A stretch of DNA of 64,000 nt from Chrysomallon squamiferum (GCA_012295275.1 CM022673.1:2827105-2891104), one strand, 5' to 3'. Counted from the stretch's first letter, positions 52,190 through 64,000 are shown. Numbers and translations: made by a program. Notes: generated by a model from the sequence alone, not told the origin.

Positions 52190-52200
52190 ATAAAAATAAT
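52065..52200. repeat. (TC)n then palindromic (TA)n
   Basis: A 68-base TC tract (52065-52132) is followed by ATTATTTTAT, a TA run (52153-52184) and the complementary ATAAAATAAT, so the TA tract sits at the centre of an imperfect palindrome of about 55 bases. Confidence 0.9.
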
Positions 52201-54029
52201 TCTGTGAAATATACTAAGTCATCTTCATTGCAGGTATATGTCTAATTCATTGATATTATCTTTATCAGTACCTACACATTACCACACTTCAAGCAAACCG
52301 TTATTCATGATTTTGTGTTAATAAAAAGAGAGTTATGGTTAATGACATTTTGGCATCCAAATCAAACTAAACACAATGCTAGTAAATTCACTGACTAGAA
52401 ATACTGTTTTTCTTTTTCATTCAGCATTGAACAAAACTGTTATTTTTAGCTTAATATAAAAGGAAACAATTTAGAAAGAAACAGATTTATGTAATCGAGG
52501 TGCTGAAATATTGGTTCTGTTTTCTGTTATGCTTTATCAGGCCTAAACTGAATTTTCACAGAAAGCTTATTACGGGTTTATTAAAAGGATTAATGACAAG
52601 TTAATCATAAGCCAAGTTATTTTTTGCAAACCAGACAATGTTTAGAGTAAAGATATTAGATTTGTTTTTCATCATACCTGAATTATGACATCCTTTACTG
52701 TTAAAATGTGTCGAAACAGCAACAACATATATTTATATAATAATGATGATGATAATGGTGATGATAATTATGATAATTATGATGATGACAATAATAATTA
52801 TGATGAGATTGATGATAAAAGGATGTTCAAACAAAAATAATAAATTTGCTAAGTTGTTACTTGACTCTGTGAGAATATGTTGTATTTGTTTCTATCATAT
52901 TCAAATAAAGTTTTTCTTGAATTCTACAAGAAAGAAAACAAACATCATCTTGATATTTATCTGATGACTTGGAGCAATATAATTTTTGTTTGTTTGGTCT
53001 TGGTTTAACATTAACACGAAAACTGTTTAAAGTAGATTAAAGTTTAAGCCTCTTTATTGATTAGGTCTTTAAAATCAATTAAAAAAAAAATGAACAGAAA
53101 AATAAAAACAGAAAAACAAAAGGTGTAAATTACAAATGAAACAAAAATAAAAATTAAAATCCCCTGAAGGTATGTTGTAGGTTATTAACAAACCATCTGA
53201 GAAAATATTTCATTTGTTGTTCATATTGACAAACAGATTTTCGCAAATTTCTGATAATGATAAAAAAAAATGTCCCAGTCAGTTTTTGTATCGACAGCTA
53301 TTTCTTATGTAAACAAAAAACAAAGCAAGGCAAACACATAAAATTTGAAATATTGATAGGCTATTTCACACACAAATAATTAAAGTGAAACATCTGGAGA
53401 AAAAAAAAAAAGAAAGAGAAAAAGAAATGAGACAGACAAACAGAGAGGAAGAAAAAAGAAAGAATGGAAGTAACAAAAGTGATGTGCATATAGATGAAGA
53501 GCAGTCATATTGTGGCAAGGGAGATAACTCTTTCTTTTCAACAGAGTTGTCTTTCCTTTCATAGACTTGTTAAAGGAATGAAAAGCTTGATGATTAATAC
53601 ATGATAGATCAGTAACCGACAGATAGAGACTCTGAAGGATCTTTTGACAGGCTTTTGAACCAGACATAAATTTCTATTTCAGAGCAATTTGATGGTTATG
53701 AAACTAACTGGAAATTATAAACAGCACAAATGAACGGAATGAACTTGAATCATCTATTACAACCGAAGAGCTGTATTTAAAATAATATTTACACAAAAAA
53801 AATATGTCTATACTCTGTATTACTGCTTTTACTCTGTAATGATTTTTCGATTATGCATCAAAACAAACACTGGCTTTTCAAGATCTGTGGTATGTCGCAG
53901 ACTTACACAGCTAACTGGAAAAAGTGTTGCCCACTGTGATGTGGTAGCAGGCTTTTATCCATGTAAAACAAGCACGGAACAGTGGATTAAATATGCGTTA
54001 ATTAAAACAGTTCTTTTTCTTTTTAAATA

Positions 54030-54470
54030 ACAATCATCAATTTGTGGATATACGATGTATCCTCTATGAGCAGATTATGGTACATCATCAGTTTACTTAT
54101 CATGTCGTATCATCAACTGTGGATCACAGTCTAACAAAGTTTGTGGATTGTGATTTAGCACCTAGTTGATTATGGCATGTTATCAACCTGTGGATTAGGG
54201 CCTAACATGCCTAATATCTAATTGTGGATTAGGGACTAATATGCATGAGATCAATTTGTGGATTATGGCCTATTATCAACTTGTTGATTTATGATCTCTA
54301 ACATCAAATTGTGGATTATATTTTGTTATATTGTTTAGTATAGTAGATCATAAATGGTCTATCATCAACGTGTCTGTTATGGTATATCCTATCCTTTATG
54401 GTTCATCATCAGTCTGTTGATTATGGCCTGTATCAATTAACAGGTTATTAACCTTTGAATAACCAGCAAT
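54030..54470. repeat. Minisatellite, ATCAATTTGTGGATTATGGC-type
   Basis: About ten diverged units of roughly 35-45 bases share TTGTGGATTA(T/G)GGCCTA and ATCA(A/T) words. Confidence 0.85.
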
Positions 54471-55563
54471 TAAGCGCTATGAATATTTTAAAATAAACAA
54501 CAGATGTGACATGGTCTCTATTATCAATTATTCTCCAACAACCTTGGACTGCTGTAACAAGCAGCAACATTCAGTAATGTTAAACCTGATTGTTGTTGCA
54601 TTAAAATTTTATTTTGCTAACAACAGATAAGAAACCAGCTACTGCTGCATGGACACTGTAATAGCCATTCATCACGAATGGTTAATTGGTTGTCAGAAGG
54701 TATTGCTTAAGTTTTACAACCAGTAATTTACACACATGGCCATGGCAATTATAAGCCTGAAGCTAGGGAAGGCGAATTAGTGAGAAAGGATGAAATATTT
54801 ACAGTGCAATTATGCTGACATCTTGGTGTAATACTTATACACCGGTTAGTAAACTGGTCACAGCAAAATGAATAGAAATCTGAAAGTTTCACTCTCTGTT
54901 CTATAGAAGTGGTGAAAAGAATTAATAACAATGAAAACAGGAATTAATCCTTAAAAGTGTTTCAGAGTTTAAGATGCTTGTGTCACTTTTCACTAATTTC
55001 AGTGATGATTTATAAATGTTCATTTTTCATCAACAATTTCAGAAATAAAGAATTAATGATATATACTTGAAATCAGCCAAATGTTTTGTACCTAATCAGG
55101 CATTCAGTGGCATCATAGCAGCGTAACGAATTGGCCAGAGACACTCCTAGGGTAACCTTGAAATAATTATTTTAAATATAAAATTCCAAAGTTCATTGTC
55201 CTTCGAGTAGAAAAAACATTCCAGTCATGCCAACGCAATATTTAACACAACATGACACAACTTGTCCAAGAGTTGCTGGTATCCACTGTAATTAGTGGGG
55301 GTAAAAATAATTACTTTCTTTTTTCTTGTATTAGTCAACCCTATAAATCAGAAGAGAGGAAATCTGTGAATAAATCTGTGTGACAGCTAAAATAGCCTAC
55401 TGTGTTTGAAGATCTGATGAATCAGAAGTATCTAGAAAGAACTGAATCATGTTTTAGCAGTAACTGTAGATCAGTGCTTAGAAAGAATGAATCTAGATGC
55501 ATCATCTTTTTCGTATATAAAATCCAGAGACTACTAAAATAAAAATTAATCTACTAAATTTAC

Positions 55564-55781
55564 CTCTGTATCCACTGAAAAATCTACAAGTAAATTGCTC
55601 TCTGTTGCCCCTTTCCCTTCTTTTGTTGGGCTTGGTCCAAAAGGGTCGAAATCATCGCTGATTCCAGTGTTGGAGCTCGTTCCATTGGTTTCAGGGCTCT
55701 GAGGTTCCCCAAAATCCAAAAGTTGGTCGAACTGAGACATGGTTCATTCAGTTCCAGCAGTTATAATCCAAACAGTGTATC
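55564..55781 (-). CDS. First coding exon, 59 codons, endocytic-motif-like peptide
   Basis: On the minus strand the acceptor GTCTTCCAG opens the exon at 55781. A TGA one codon before the ATG at 55740 fixes the start. The frame (MSQFDQLLDFG..., 59 codons) ends at a donor GAG followed by GTAAAT in phase 0, matching the phase-0 acceptor at 33853. The peptide is acidic and Ser/Thr/Pro-rich with LLDF (residues 7-10), DPFG (32-35) and LLVDFS (50-55). DPF is a known AP2-ear binding motif and LLDF-type words resemble clathrin/adaptor boxes; use here is inference. Because the exon has an acceptor, at least one untranslated exon lies further right. The gene is not recognised. Confidence 0.7.
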
Positions 55782-56319
55782 CTGGAAGACAATAACAATG
55801 ATGATGATAATAAGGATAATGATTGTGATTTTGATGATGATGATACTACTGGTTGTGGTATCAGTAGTAATAATGACATTGAGTTGTATTGGTATTAGTT
55901 TTAGTAACAATAATAACACTTACAATAATTGTAACAACTACACTAATAATAATAAACAGTAAAAATAATAATAACCCAAAGTCATAGTAGTCATATAAGT
56001 ATAATAGTCATAACATAGATAAACTATGTAGCAGTAATGTAAAACAAAAACAATATTTTTACAATAAAAGTAATATTAGTACAGAAATTTCAGAAAATGT
56101 GATCCACATTTACTGCCATAAAGGACAGTTTCAAGTCTGATTTTTACTAAACAGCCATCAACTAGAAGCCAAAAGATTTTCTCAATGACCCTGAAAGCTG
56201 ATATATTATATGTCACAATAAAACTAAATCTGTTAAAAGAAAAACAATTGTTCAGTTCACAATTTCTGCTCAGATAATGATAGTCATATATATAAAAACA
56301 CATACACACATGTGTACAG

Positions 56320-56321
<2 letters not shown>

Positions 56322-56368
<47 letters not shown>
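56322..56368. repeat. (CA)n microsatellite
   Basis: About 23 CA units. Confidence 0.95.
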
Positions 56369-56369
<1 letters not shown>

Positions 56370-57088
56370 TCACTAATTCTCACAGACGCAGGTGCAACCT
56401 ACCTTATTAAAAGCAAAGCAAATGTTGATTTATCCGAAAACCATTTTTTTTAAATCCATATATAAATATATATTTATATATGAACATACATGTATACTAC
56501 ATACCAGGACGGTGGTATGTATCTACAGTATTGCTCAGGACAGTGTAGCATATATCAGGGGTTTTTTCACAACAAGGACAATGACAAGTCACAGATATGG
56601 GTTATCTCATAGAATACATGGTTCATCAGCCACTCATAAGAAAGAGATTAACTACACACTAACAAAGAGGTGTATAAGAAAAACAAGTCCTTAAATTTTC
56701 ATACAGATTGGTTTTTGTAAGAAACATAAATCTTTTTTATTTGACAGTAATAATCTTGTAGTGCATTAGGGGTGGTATAACAAAACTGCACATACAGCTT
56801 AATATTTTTATTCATTAATGTGAGCCATTAGTTTACAATATTTTCTAAGATCATGTTTTAATGTTGAAGAAAGAACTATTTCCTGTGATTGGCTGGATTA
56901 CTAATGCCCATCATTTACATAAATATATCATACTTGTGTATGTGTCTGTATGGGATATGTATACATTAGTTATAGATACATAAACATAAATGTCAAGATA
57001 ACTTTCTGGCTATTTGGGACTCAAGTACTTGTAAATAAATAACCAAATTAATTACATCCAGTAAATACAAACCCAAATAATAAATTAC

Positions 57089-57100
57089 AGTAGTAGTAGC

Positions 57101-57138
<38 letters not shown>

Positions 57139-57168
57139 TAGTAGTAGTAGTAGTAGTGGTAGTAGTAT

Positions 57169-57210
<42 letters not shown>

Positions 57211-57337
57211 TGGTAGTAGTAGTAGTAGTAGTAGTGGTGGTAGTAGTAGTGGTGGTAGTAGTAGTAGTAGTAGTTGTAGTAGTAGTGGTGGTAGTAGTAG
57301 TAGTTGTAGTAGTGGTGGTAGTAGCAGTGGTAGTAGC

Positions 57338-57372
<35 letters not shown>

Positions 57373-57413
57373 CAGTAGTAGTAGTAGTAGTAGTAGTGGT
57401 GGTAGTAGTAGTG

Positions 57414-57454
<41 letters not shown>

Positions 57455-57461
57455 AGTAGTA

Positions 57462-57500
<39 letters not shown>

Positions 57501-57504
57501 TAGC

Positions 57505-57537
<33 letters not shown>

Positions 57538-57543
57538 AGTAGC

Positions 57544-57576
<33 letters not shown>

Positions 57577-57806
57577 AGTAGCAGTAGTAGTAGTAGTAGT
57601 AGTAGTGGTGGTAGTAGTAGTGGTGGTAGTAGTAGTCGTAGTAGTAGTTGTAGTAGTAGTGGTGGTAGTAGTAGTAGTTGTAGTAGTGGTAGTAGTAGTG
57701 GTGGTAGTAGCAGTAGCAGTAGTAGTAGTAGTAGTAATAGTGGTACTGGTAGTAGAAGTGGTGGTATTAGTTGTAATACTAGTGGTATTAGTATTAGTAG
57801 TAGTGA
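57089..57806. repeat. Long AGT/GGT trinucleotide array (about 0.72 kb)
   Basis: It is almost purely AGT with interspersed GGT, AGC, TTG and AGT-GGT-GGT blocks. Recognisable higher-order blocks recur, and the triplet phase slips once near 57500. Poly-Val open frames of 100-123 codons across it are artefacts. Confidence 0.97.
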
Positions 57807-58213
57807 TAATTGTTAATTTACTTCATGAATTTTAAATCCATTCTTATAATTATAATCATAATTTTTTTTTACTTTTAGTTCCTTTTCAATAATAACAACA
57901 GCAACAATAATAATAATTGTAATAATTAAAATAACAAAAACAATAACAACAATAATAAAATCAAGAATAAAAACCTAAAAATTAATTGACATAGTAAATA
58001 ATATAATTATTATTATCATCATTATTTTTTTTCCACTAAAGCATTATGTTGATAAAACACTAAATCTGTTATGCGAAACAGAACACAATTAAAAACTCAC
58101 AATATCTTGATAATGTTGCCTAGCCCCGTACACTAACCGGTTTTTACTACACATGTAGTTAACAAGTTTAAGTGACAATGAAGATACACATGTATCAGTT
58201 TTTGCCGGGGCTG

Positions 58214-58226
58214 GGGTCAAAGGTCA
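58214..58226 (+). promoter_or_regulatory. Perfect DR1 nuclear-receptor element
   Basis: GGGTCA, one A spacer, then AGGTCA: a textbook DR1 (RXR/HNF4/COUP-TF type) in a comparatively GC-rich segment about 2.4 kb upstream of the first coding exon. Position suits a regulatory site, but function is inferred from the motif alone. Confidence 0.4.
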
Positions 58227-58420
58227 ACATTACATAGATGCCAACCAGTGGCACTTTCTTTCAAGTGGTGAAGATAAGCTGTTAGAACTGCTATTGCTGC
58301 TGGAAGCTGCTGGTTAGTTAATAATGTCACTTCACAGTGCAGCAGAATGAAACTGAAGGGTCACTTGTTTGTTTATTGTCCTTTATTATTATTATTATTA
58401 TAGTAGTAGTAGTAGTAATT

Positions 58421-58447
58421 TTAATTTATATATTTATATGAGTGTTG

Positions 58448-58482
<35 letters not shown>

Positions 58483-58650
58483 GTCTTAATTATTATTATT
58501 ACTTTTAATATGCATTTATAAGCCTTTGCAATTAAAGTTTAATTTATATGATTGTTGTTGTTATTATTATTATTGTTGTTGTTGTTGTCATTATTATTAT
58601 TATTGTCATAATTATTATTTAATAAGCATTTAGAAGCCTTTGCAGTTAGT
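58421..58650. repeat. Tandem duplication of about 115 bp
   Basis: Two consecutive copies run TTAATTTATAT(G), TTG/ATT triplets, ATTGTC(T/A)TAATTATTATT, TTAATA(T/A)GCATTTA(T/G)AAGCC, TTTGCA(A/G)TTA. An ATT run (58386-58401) and a short AGT run precede them. Confidence 0.8.
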
Positions 58651-59240
58651 TTAATATATATATATATTTATAAAAGGAATTTCCATCTATTCAGTTTTGA
58701 TTATTATTATTATTATTTTTTACTTAATTAATATTTGTTTTATTTAATAGTTTTTTTTTTAAACATATTATTCTCTTTCTCTTTCTTTTACTATTTCTTT
58801 CTCTCCTTTTCTTGTAGCACATATACATTTTATATAAAGTTGTACATGTTTTTTTTTTGTTTTTTTTTTACGTCAGTGACTTTGTAATGCCATACATATT
58901 TGGTGTACACAAAAAGACAATATAATTTTATTGCAGGGTATACTGAATTTCATCTGAAAAGTAGAAAACAAAGAGCAACTGTTTAGTCAGTGAGATAATG
59001 TACATTTTTTTTGTTTATTATTTACATTTCTGGAAAACATAGCTAATTGGCTGAAAATAGAGGAGAAAATAAAAGATTATTTTTTTAAGCAACAGGAAGA
59101 ATTCACATTCACAAACAAAATTTAAATAAGGTGCAGACAAATGTATCTAAACACACATAAAGACATACAGACACTCAAACACACATAAATACATGCTCAA
59201 ACACACACAGATATACACATAAAGACATATTCATGCATCA

Positions 59241-59241
<1 letters not shown>

Positions 59242-59277
<36 letters not shown>
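59242..59277. repeat. (CA)n microsatellite
   Basis: About seventeen CA units. Confidence 0.95.
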
Positions 59278-59279
<2 letters not shown>

Positions 59280-59616
59280 TTAAAACAATTAAAGCTGTCT
59301 CTTGTATTAGATTACATTTATCAGGAATCTTGTTTACTTGTGGTTGAAATATGATCTGTTTACATACTGCTTAACTAATACCAGTGTTATACAATATATA
59401 TATATATATATATATTACACTGCAACATGTGAATACTGCTGATATTGAATAGTTTTGTGTTATACAGGACTATAATTAAAATATGCAAAGGAATTGTTTA
59501 TTTGATGCACTAGATAATCAATGTTTGTATGTATCTGGGTTTGGGTATGCAATGTGCATGGTTGAGTATGTTGAGATATCCATCAATGTACATGAATATC
59601 TTTATTATTTTAAATA

Positions 59617-59620
<4 letters not shown>

Positions 59621-59649
<29 letters not shown>

Positions 59650-59891
59650 CTGTGTCTATGCATGCATCTATGCAGGTATATATAAATGTATATATCTATG
59701 TATGTCTGTCTGTATGTATGTACATATGTATGTATATATGAATGCATATATGTATGTATGCATGTATGTATGTATGAATATACACATGCATGTAAGTGTC
59801 TGTATGTATTAATGTATGTATGTATGTATATATGTATGTATGTATGTATGTATGAATGAATGAATGAATGGATGTATGTATGTATGATATA

Positions 59892-59927
<36 letters not shown>

Positions 59928-59990
59928 TGTATGTATGTATATATGAATGTATGCATGCATGTATGTATGTATGTATGTTTGTATGCATGG
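59621..59990. repeat. TG then TATG/GTAT tetranucleotide array
   Basis: A pure TG run (59621-59647) passes into about 300 bases of ATGT-type tetranucleotides with GAAT and ATAT variants. Several long Tyr/His/Thr- and Met/Tyr/Val-rich frames on both strands are artefacts. Confidence 0.95.
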
Positions 59991-61212
59991 TGTTTATAAG
60001 CAGATATAAACATTTATGACTTTGTAAACTGTATTATGAAAATACTGACAACAGTGTAATTCAATTTTGTCTCAACTATTTACTTACTGTACGATCCAGC
60101 CAGGACTAAGACTGATTACTGACAACTCTGATATATATTAAAATAACTGTCAATCCACCGCCTTTGGAGAACGTTTGAGGCAGTCAAGTTAAAAGCAGGA
60201 GCGAAGTCTTTAAGTGAGCTGCTTACAGTAAACAGTGTTATAAACAGGACTCTTCAAGCTGTCAAACAAACACTGAAGTATTTGTGCCGAGTACGCTGCT
60301 AATGCTGACCCAGTATTTGAGATCATATTTTATAAATGTGACCCACATCAAATACAGATTTAATATATTTCAGACTCATATATTCAGTAAAGTGTTCAAT
60401 AAAATGTTAATATGTATATGTATGTACCCAGGACCATCTGAATGGAATTCTTTTATCTGAAGTGCTCGTTGATAAGTTAGAAAAACATAATTTTCACATG
60501 CATCTCACTTTATAAACAGACCACAAAACAAATCTAAGAGAATAAAGTAATTAATTTTGTAACATTTTTAGAAAAATAATAAACATAATAATACTAATTA
60601 AACATCCATTCTTATATGTGCATCTAAACAACCTTATTTGTTTATGACTTTTTTATTTTTCTCTCATTTTCTCTTTCATTTTCTCTTTCACCATCTCCTT
60701 TTCCTTTTTTTTTTTTTTATCCTTTCCTCTTATCTTTCACTTGTATATCCCCATGTACATATACTCACATAACAAGAATGCAGTGATAAATTAAATTATA
60801 TACGTCGACTTTCAGAATGACAAAAATCATAATGTGATCCTACATCTGTTTCACATATTTCAAGATGAGAAGATTGCCAACTTTGTACACAGAGTTAAAC
60901 AATTTTAGCTCAGTTACAACTTTAACCCTGTTTTCTTCTCATCAGCAAAAGTCAACGTAAACACTGGAGACACTCCTACAGAATTACTTATTTCTCTTCC
61001 TGTAGAAGATTTTATTTGTAACAGGAACTCCCAGTGCCCTCATAACATCCAGGACATTGCAACCCAAGCTGTTTTGTGTTGTTTATTTTGTGAAGAAGTT
61101 ATGGAACTCTTCATGCAATACCATGCAAACTGTCTCAGCAACTGATATAATAACTGGAAACAGTTGAAACACCAATTTCCCAAATTAAGCAATACAGTTG
61201 TATAATTGCATC

Positions 61213-61345
61213 AGACAGGCAGTGGTATCATAATGGTTATACTGAAATCTGAAAGGGTCTAGGATCAATCCTTCTTTGTGTTCACAACTTTCAATATCCA
61301 GTCAATCTCCCATAGTTAGTTCACCAAATGTTTAAGTGTTTTCTG
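61213..61345 (+). mobile_element. tRNA-derived SINE
   Basis: GGCAGTGGTATCATAATGGTTATAC is a box A-type head, followed by TCTAGGATCAATCCTTC (box B-like) and a tail ending in CCAAATGTTTAAG, the ending also seen in the element at 35808. Confidence 0.5.
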
Positions 61346-61538
61346 TAAAAATTTCATGCTACTTTTATTAAAAAGTTGTAAGAAATTTGTATTATATATA
61401 CATATATCTTTTCTTTTTTTTTTTACATCACTTTGATATACATATCTCCATTATCATATGAAATACACATCATTATAATAACCTTTATTAATAATAAAAT
61501 ATATGGAACTATCATTAAACATTTATTACATATATCTA

Positions 61539-61540
<2 letters not shown>

Positions 61541-61570
<30 letters not shown>
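61541..61570. repeat. (TA)n microsatellite
   Basis: About fifteen TA units beside short ATCT repeats. Confidence 0.95.
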
Positions 61571-61573
<3 letters not shown>

Positions 61574-62959
61574 TCACATAGACACACACAATTCAATTTT
61601 ATTCTTTCTTTTAATGGATCATAATATATATTGCAGAAATTTGTTTTTAGAAATTTGCCCACGAAAGGCGTACCTGAATAATTATCCCACTGCACACGTA
61701 CAGAACAAAATGGAAGGTGCGCCTGTAACACCCGTACCTGACAACCTGTCTGACAAAGCAGGCTGAAAATACTGATGTGTTCACACACTCATTAAGAACA
61801 TGTGTATCTCTGTGAATAGCTGTTGGCAAATTGTACTCAGAGAAAAGTAACTACAGGATATAAAATACTTAACAAGGTATCGCCACAGGTCTGTGGCATT
61901 CTCCTCAATCAATCAAATGGTAAATTTATTTTTCTTTCTGAATGGCTGTAAAGCTTCTGCACTTTAGTGGCAAGAAGTTAACAGCGATGTAGAGCATGCA
62001 ACTTAATTGTGTCCACTGTAACTTAAGACAATGGAGTGGTGTAATATGATAATGACTTGAAGGAATTCCTGTCTAGGTGTCTAGGTGTCTAGGTGTTCAG
62101 TTTCATTTTACCCTAGCAGTTTTCCTATCAGATATATGAAACGTTTGAACTGTAACAGTTAAGAAAAAAACAACAAAAACAAACAAACAACAAAAAACCA
62201 CAACCACTTAAAATGTTTCTTCTATTACAAAAGAATTATAAAACTGATTATATATGTTTGGTATCTAACAATCATTCAAATTAAAAATGTTTAAGGGTTA
62301 ATTAAACACCAGTTCATTATTTTATTAATAAACTCAGACATATTCAGTTACAGTTTCAAAGTGTATCTTTTTTTTAATTTTTATATATGTTTTATAATGT
62401 TATATATCAGACTGTCTCTATGAATATGTATCATTATGTAAGTACCTGTGTATGTCTGTATGTGTATGTGTATGTGTGTGTTACTTTGTATACCAGACTC
62501 TCTGTATCTGCACTGATCTGTCTGTCTGTACGTGTATGCAGTCTGTGACACATCAAAGTTATCTATATAAATGTGTTCTTCATCTCCATTATAAGAACAT
62601 TCAGTTTGAGATAACTGACTGTCTGCATTAACGAGATATCACTGATTGTTATGCAGTAATAGCTGCAGTAAATTAAACATTTGAGTGTCTCTGACAGAAG
62701 CTATCTTAATTTCCTTCCACTTCATCAACATGGCCACATCTGTTTCTGACATTTCCTATGTACAAGTACAAACTGCACTGTAACAGAATATGTCTTAATT
62801 AAAACAGAGATAAATGTATTGTATCTTCTGTCACAATCAATAGGTATTGTAAAGAATTTCATGTATATCTTTCATCCATTTATTATACAATTTTATCTTG
62901 CACCTTCTCATTATACCCATTAGTTAGTTAGCATATTTTGTACCATTCATTAAAAATAT

Positions 62960-63215
62960 GTATTTTATACCCACTCATTAAACAATACATCTTGTATCAT
63001 TCACCCATTCATTAAACAATACATCTTGCATCATTCACCCATTCATTAAACAATAGATCTTGCATCCACTCATTAAACAATACACCTTGAATCTTCCACT
63101 CATTAAACAATACATCTTGTATCATTCATCCATTCATTAAACAATACATCTTGCATCATTCACCCATTCATTAAACAATACATCTTGTACCCATTCATTA
63201 TGTAATAAAAAGTAC
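62960..63215. repeat. Minisatellite, CATTCATTAAACAATACATC-type
   Basis: Seven to eight units of about 27-36 bases share ATTCATTAAACAATACATCT plus TG(C/T)ATC; neighbouring copies are highly similar and edges diverge. Confidence 0.92.
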
Positions 63216-63869
63216 CCATATGTTTTATACTGGAAACCTAATTTGAGAAACTGATACAAAATTAATAATACTGCAACACTAACAGCCATAAATCAAATAA
63301 GCTGAACACTGTAAAGTACAGCAAGGCAAATACAGATCAGCTGTTCTGCATCCACAAACCTTGGGGAGAAGCCATAAATAGTTTACACAGTTTATTTATA
63401 AGAACTGCATTTAACAAAATGGAAACCATATATGAATTAAATAAAGTTTTCACATTTGTGATTACACAAGTAATGCTTTATCCAAAAAAATAATAATAAA
63501 AAGAGAAAAGAAATATAACGATACTGTTGGGTAATAGACAGACAATTTCTAATTCCATATCTATTTAATTTTAATTAAAAAAAAACAGAGAGACAGTACA
63601 TTAAACTGAATACTACAACATCTGTGCAATACGTTGGATATGCAATACGGAAAACTGTTAAACACAAATAACCTTCAAATAAAAGCAAAACATAAACCAG
63701 ATGCATAAAACACTTTAACTACTAAACTTAAATACAGGCATATATATATATTTAGATAGTACAATAAATAAAGTATACACCAACATCTATGTAATAGATA
63801 AAACCAATAACCTGACTTAGAAAAGCATATGCCAAATAGGTAAAGCTGTTTAATTATCATTATTATCTC

Positions 63870-63872
<3 letters not shown>

Positions 63873-63929
<57 letters not shown>
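63873..63929. repeat. (GA)n microsatellite
   Basis: About 28 GA units, purine-only on the plus strand. Confidence 0.95.
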
Positions 63930-63932
<3 letters not shown>

Positions 63933-64000
63933 TAAGTTAAGTATGCAACAGCATCTATGCAATACAGAGCAATATAAATCAAGTGGGCAAGATGATGTAT

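Larger units (their letters stand above)
33854..55563 (-). other. Large intron (about 21.7 kb)
   Basis: The phase-0 donor at 55564 and phase-0 acceptor at 33853 define this intron. No confident coding exon was found inside. One alternative first-exon candidate lies at 41493-41660. The rest is AT-rich unique sequence plus SINEs, a MITE-like hairpin, several minisatellites and many microsatellites listed separately. 33.9-35.0, 38.1-41.4, 42.6-44.4, 50.3-51.9 and 52.2-54.0 kb hold A/T-rich sequence with no gene seen. Confidence 0.65.
55782..64000. other. Upstream non-coding region, repeat-rich
   Basis: This stretch holds the 5' side of the minus-strand gene, but no coding exon was supported. 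Less AT-rich segments near 58100-58330 and 60060-60320 are places where an untranslated first exon or promoter could lie, but I could not fix one. A GC-richer segment at 61655-61790 has no clear identity. The rest consists of micro- and minisatellites and a SINE, listed separately, in AT-rich unique DNA. Confidence 0.5.

Noticed and set aside
57132-57835. Two plus-strand poly-Val open frames of 123 and 101 codons
   Set aside because: They are translations of the AGT/GGT trinucleotide array, without splice signals or normal codon use.
59529-60013. Tyr/His/Thr-rich and Met/Tyr/Val-rich frames on both strands
   Set aside because: Generated by TG and TATG tandem repeats.
62960-63215. Possible CRISPR-like array (regular repeats with spacers)
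   Set aside because: Units are contiguous minisatellite copies with no unique equal-length spacers, in clearly eukaryotic DNA.

Overview
This is a very AT-rich eukaryotic (animal) genomic window. It shows large introns, GT-AG split exons, dense microsatellites, many diverged minisatellite fields, tRNA-like SINE fragments and one MITE-like foldback. No bacterial, viral, rRNA or intact tRNA genes were recognised. The overall texture (long introns, abundant simple repeats, tRNA-type SINEs, long low-complexity acidic exons) suggests a mollusc, perhaps a cephalopod. That is inference only; no diagnostic gene was recognised.

Everything I can support as coding lies on the minus strand, so the locus reads right to left. 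(1) 55781-55564: first coding exon (59 codons, in-frame stop just upstream, consensus donor, phase 0). (2) 33853-32786: a 1068-nt exon (356 codons, phase 0 to 0) encoding an acidic, disordered segment with three NPLY motifs, an Arg-Ser stretch and a Lys/Glu heptad array made by a 21-nt coding minisatellite. (3) 15579-12214: a 3.4-kb exon with its own ATG at 15549, preceded by an in-frame stop. It encodes an acidic Ser/Asn/Asp-rich protein whose frame toggles six times at or near short homopolymers. (4) 11188-11154: a candidate microexon. (5) 7793-7730: a 64-nt exon. (6) 2255-2204: a weaker 52-nt exon candidate that is open only in the phase left by the 64-nt exon.

The simplest reading is one transcription unit, or two overlapping ones, with alternative long N-terminal parts spliced into short shared exons; the 3' end would lie left of position 1. 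All the long exons can end in phase 0. This layout recalls genes such as reticulons or neuronal scaffold/MAP-type proteins that use several promoters, but no signature domain lies in the window and I do not name the gene.

The rest is intron or intergenic DNA. 16-32 kb holds a run of unrelated minisatellites, a tandem octamer-motif cluster and a SINE. 34-55 kb (intron between the first two coding exons) holds SINEs, a MITE, ACT/AGT trinucleotide arrays and a cluster of palindromic forkhead-like sites. 56-64 kb holds a 0.7-kb AGT/GGT array, a perfect DR1 nuclear-receptor half-site pair, a TATG-type array and a 3'-most minisatellite.
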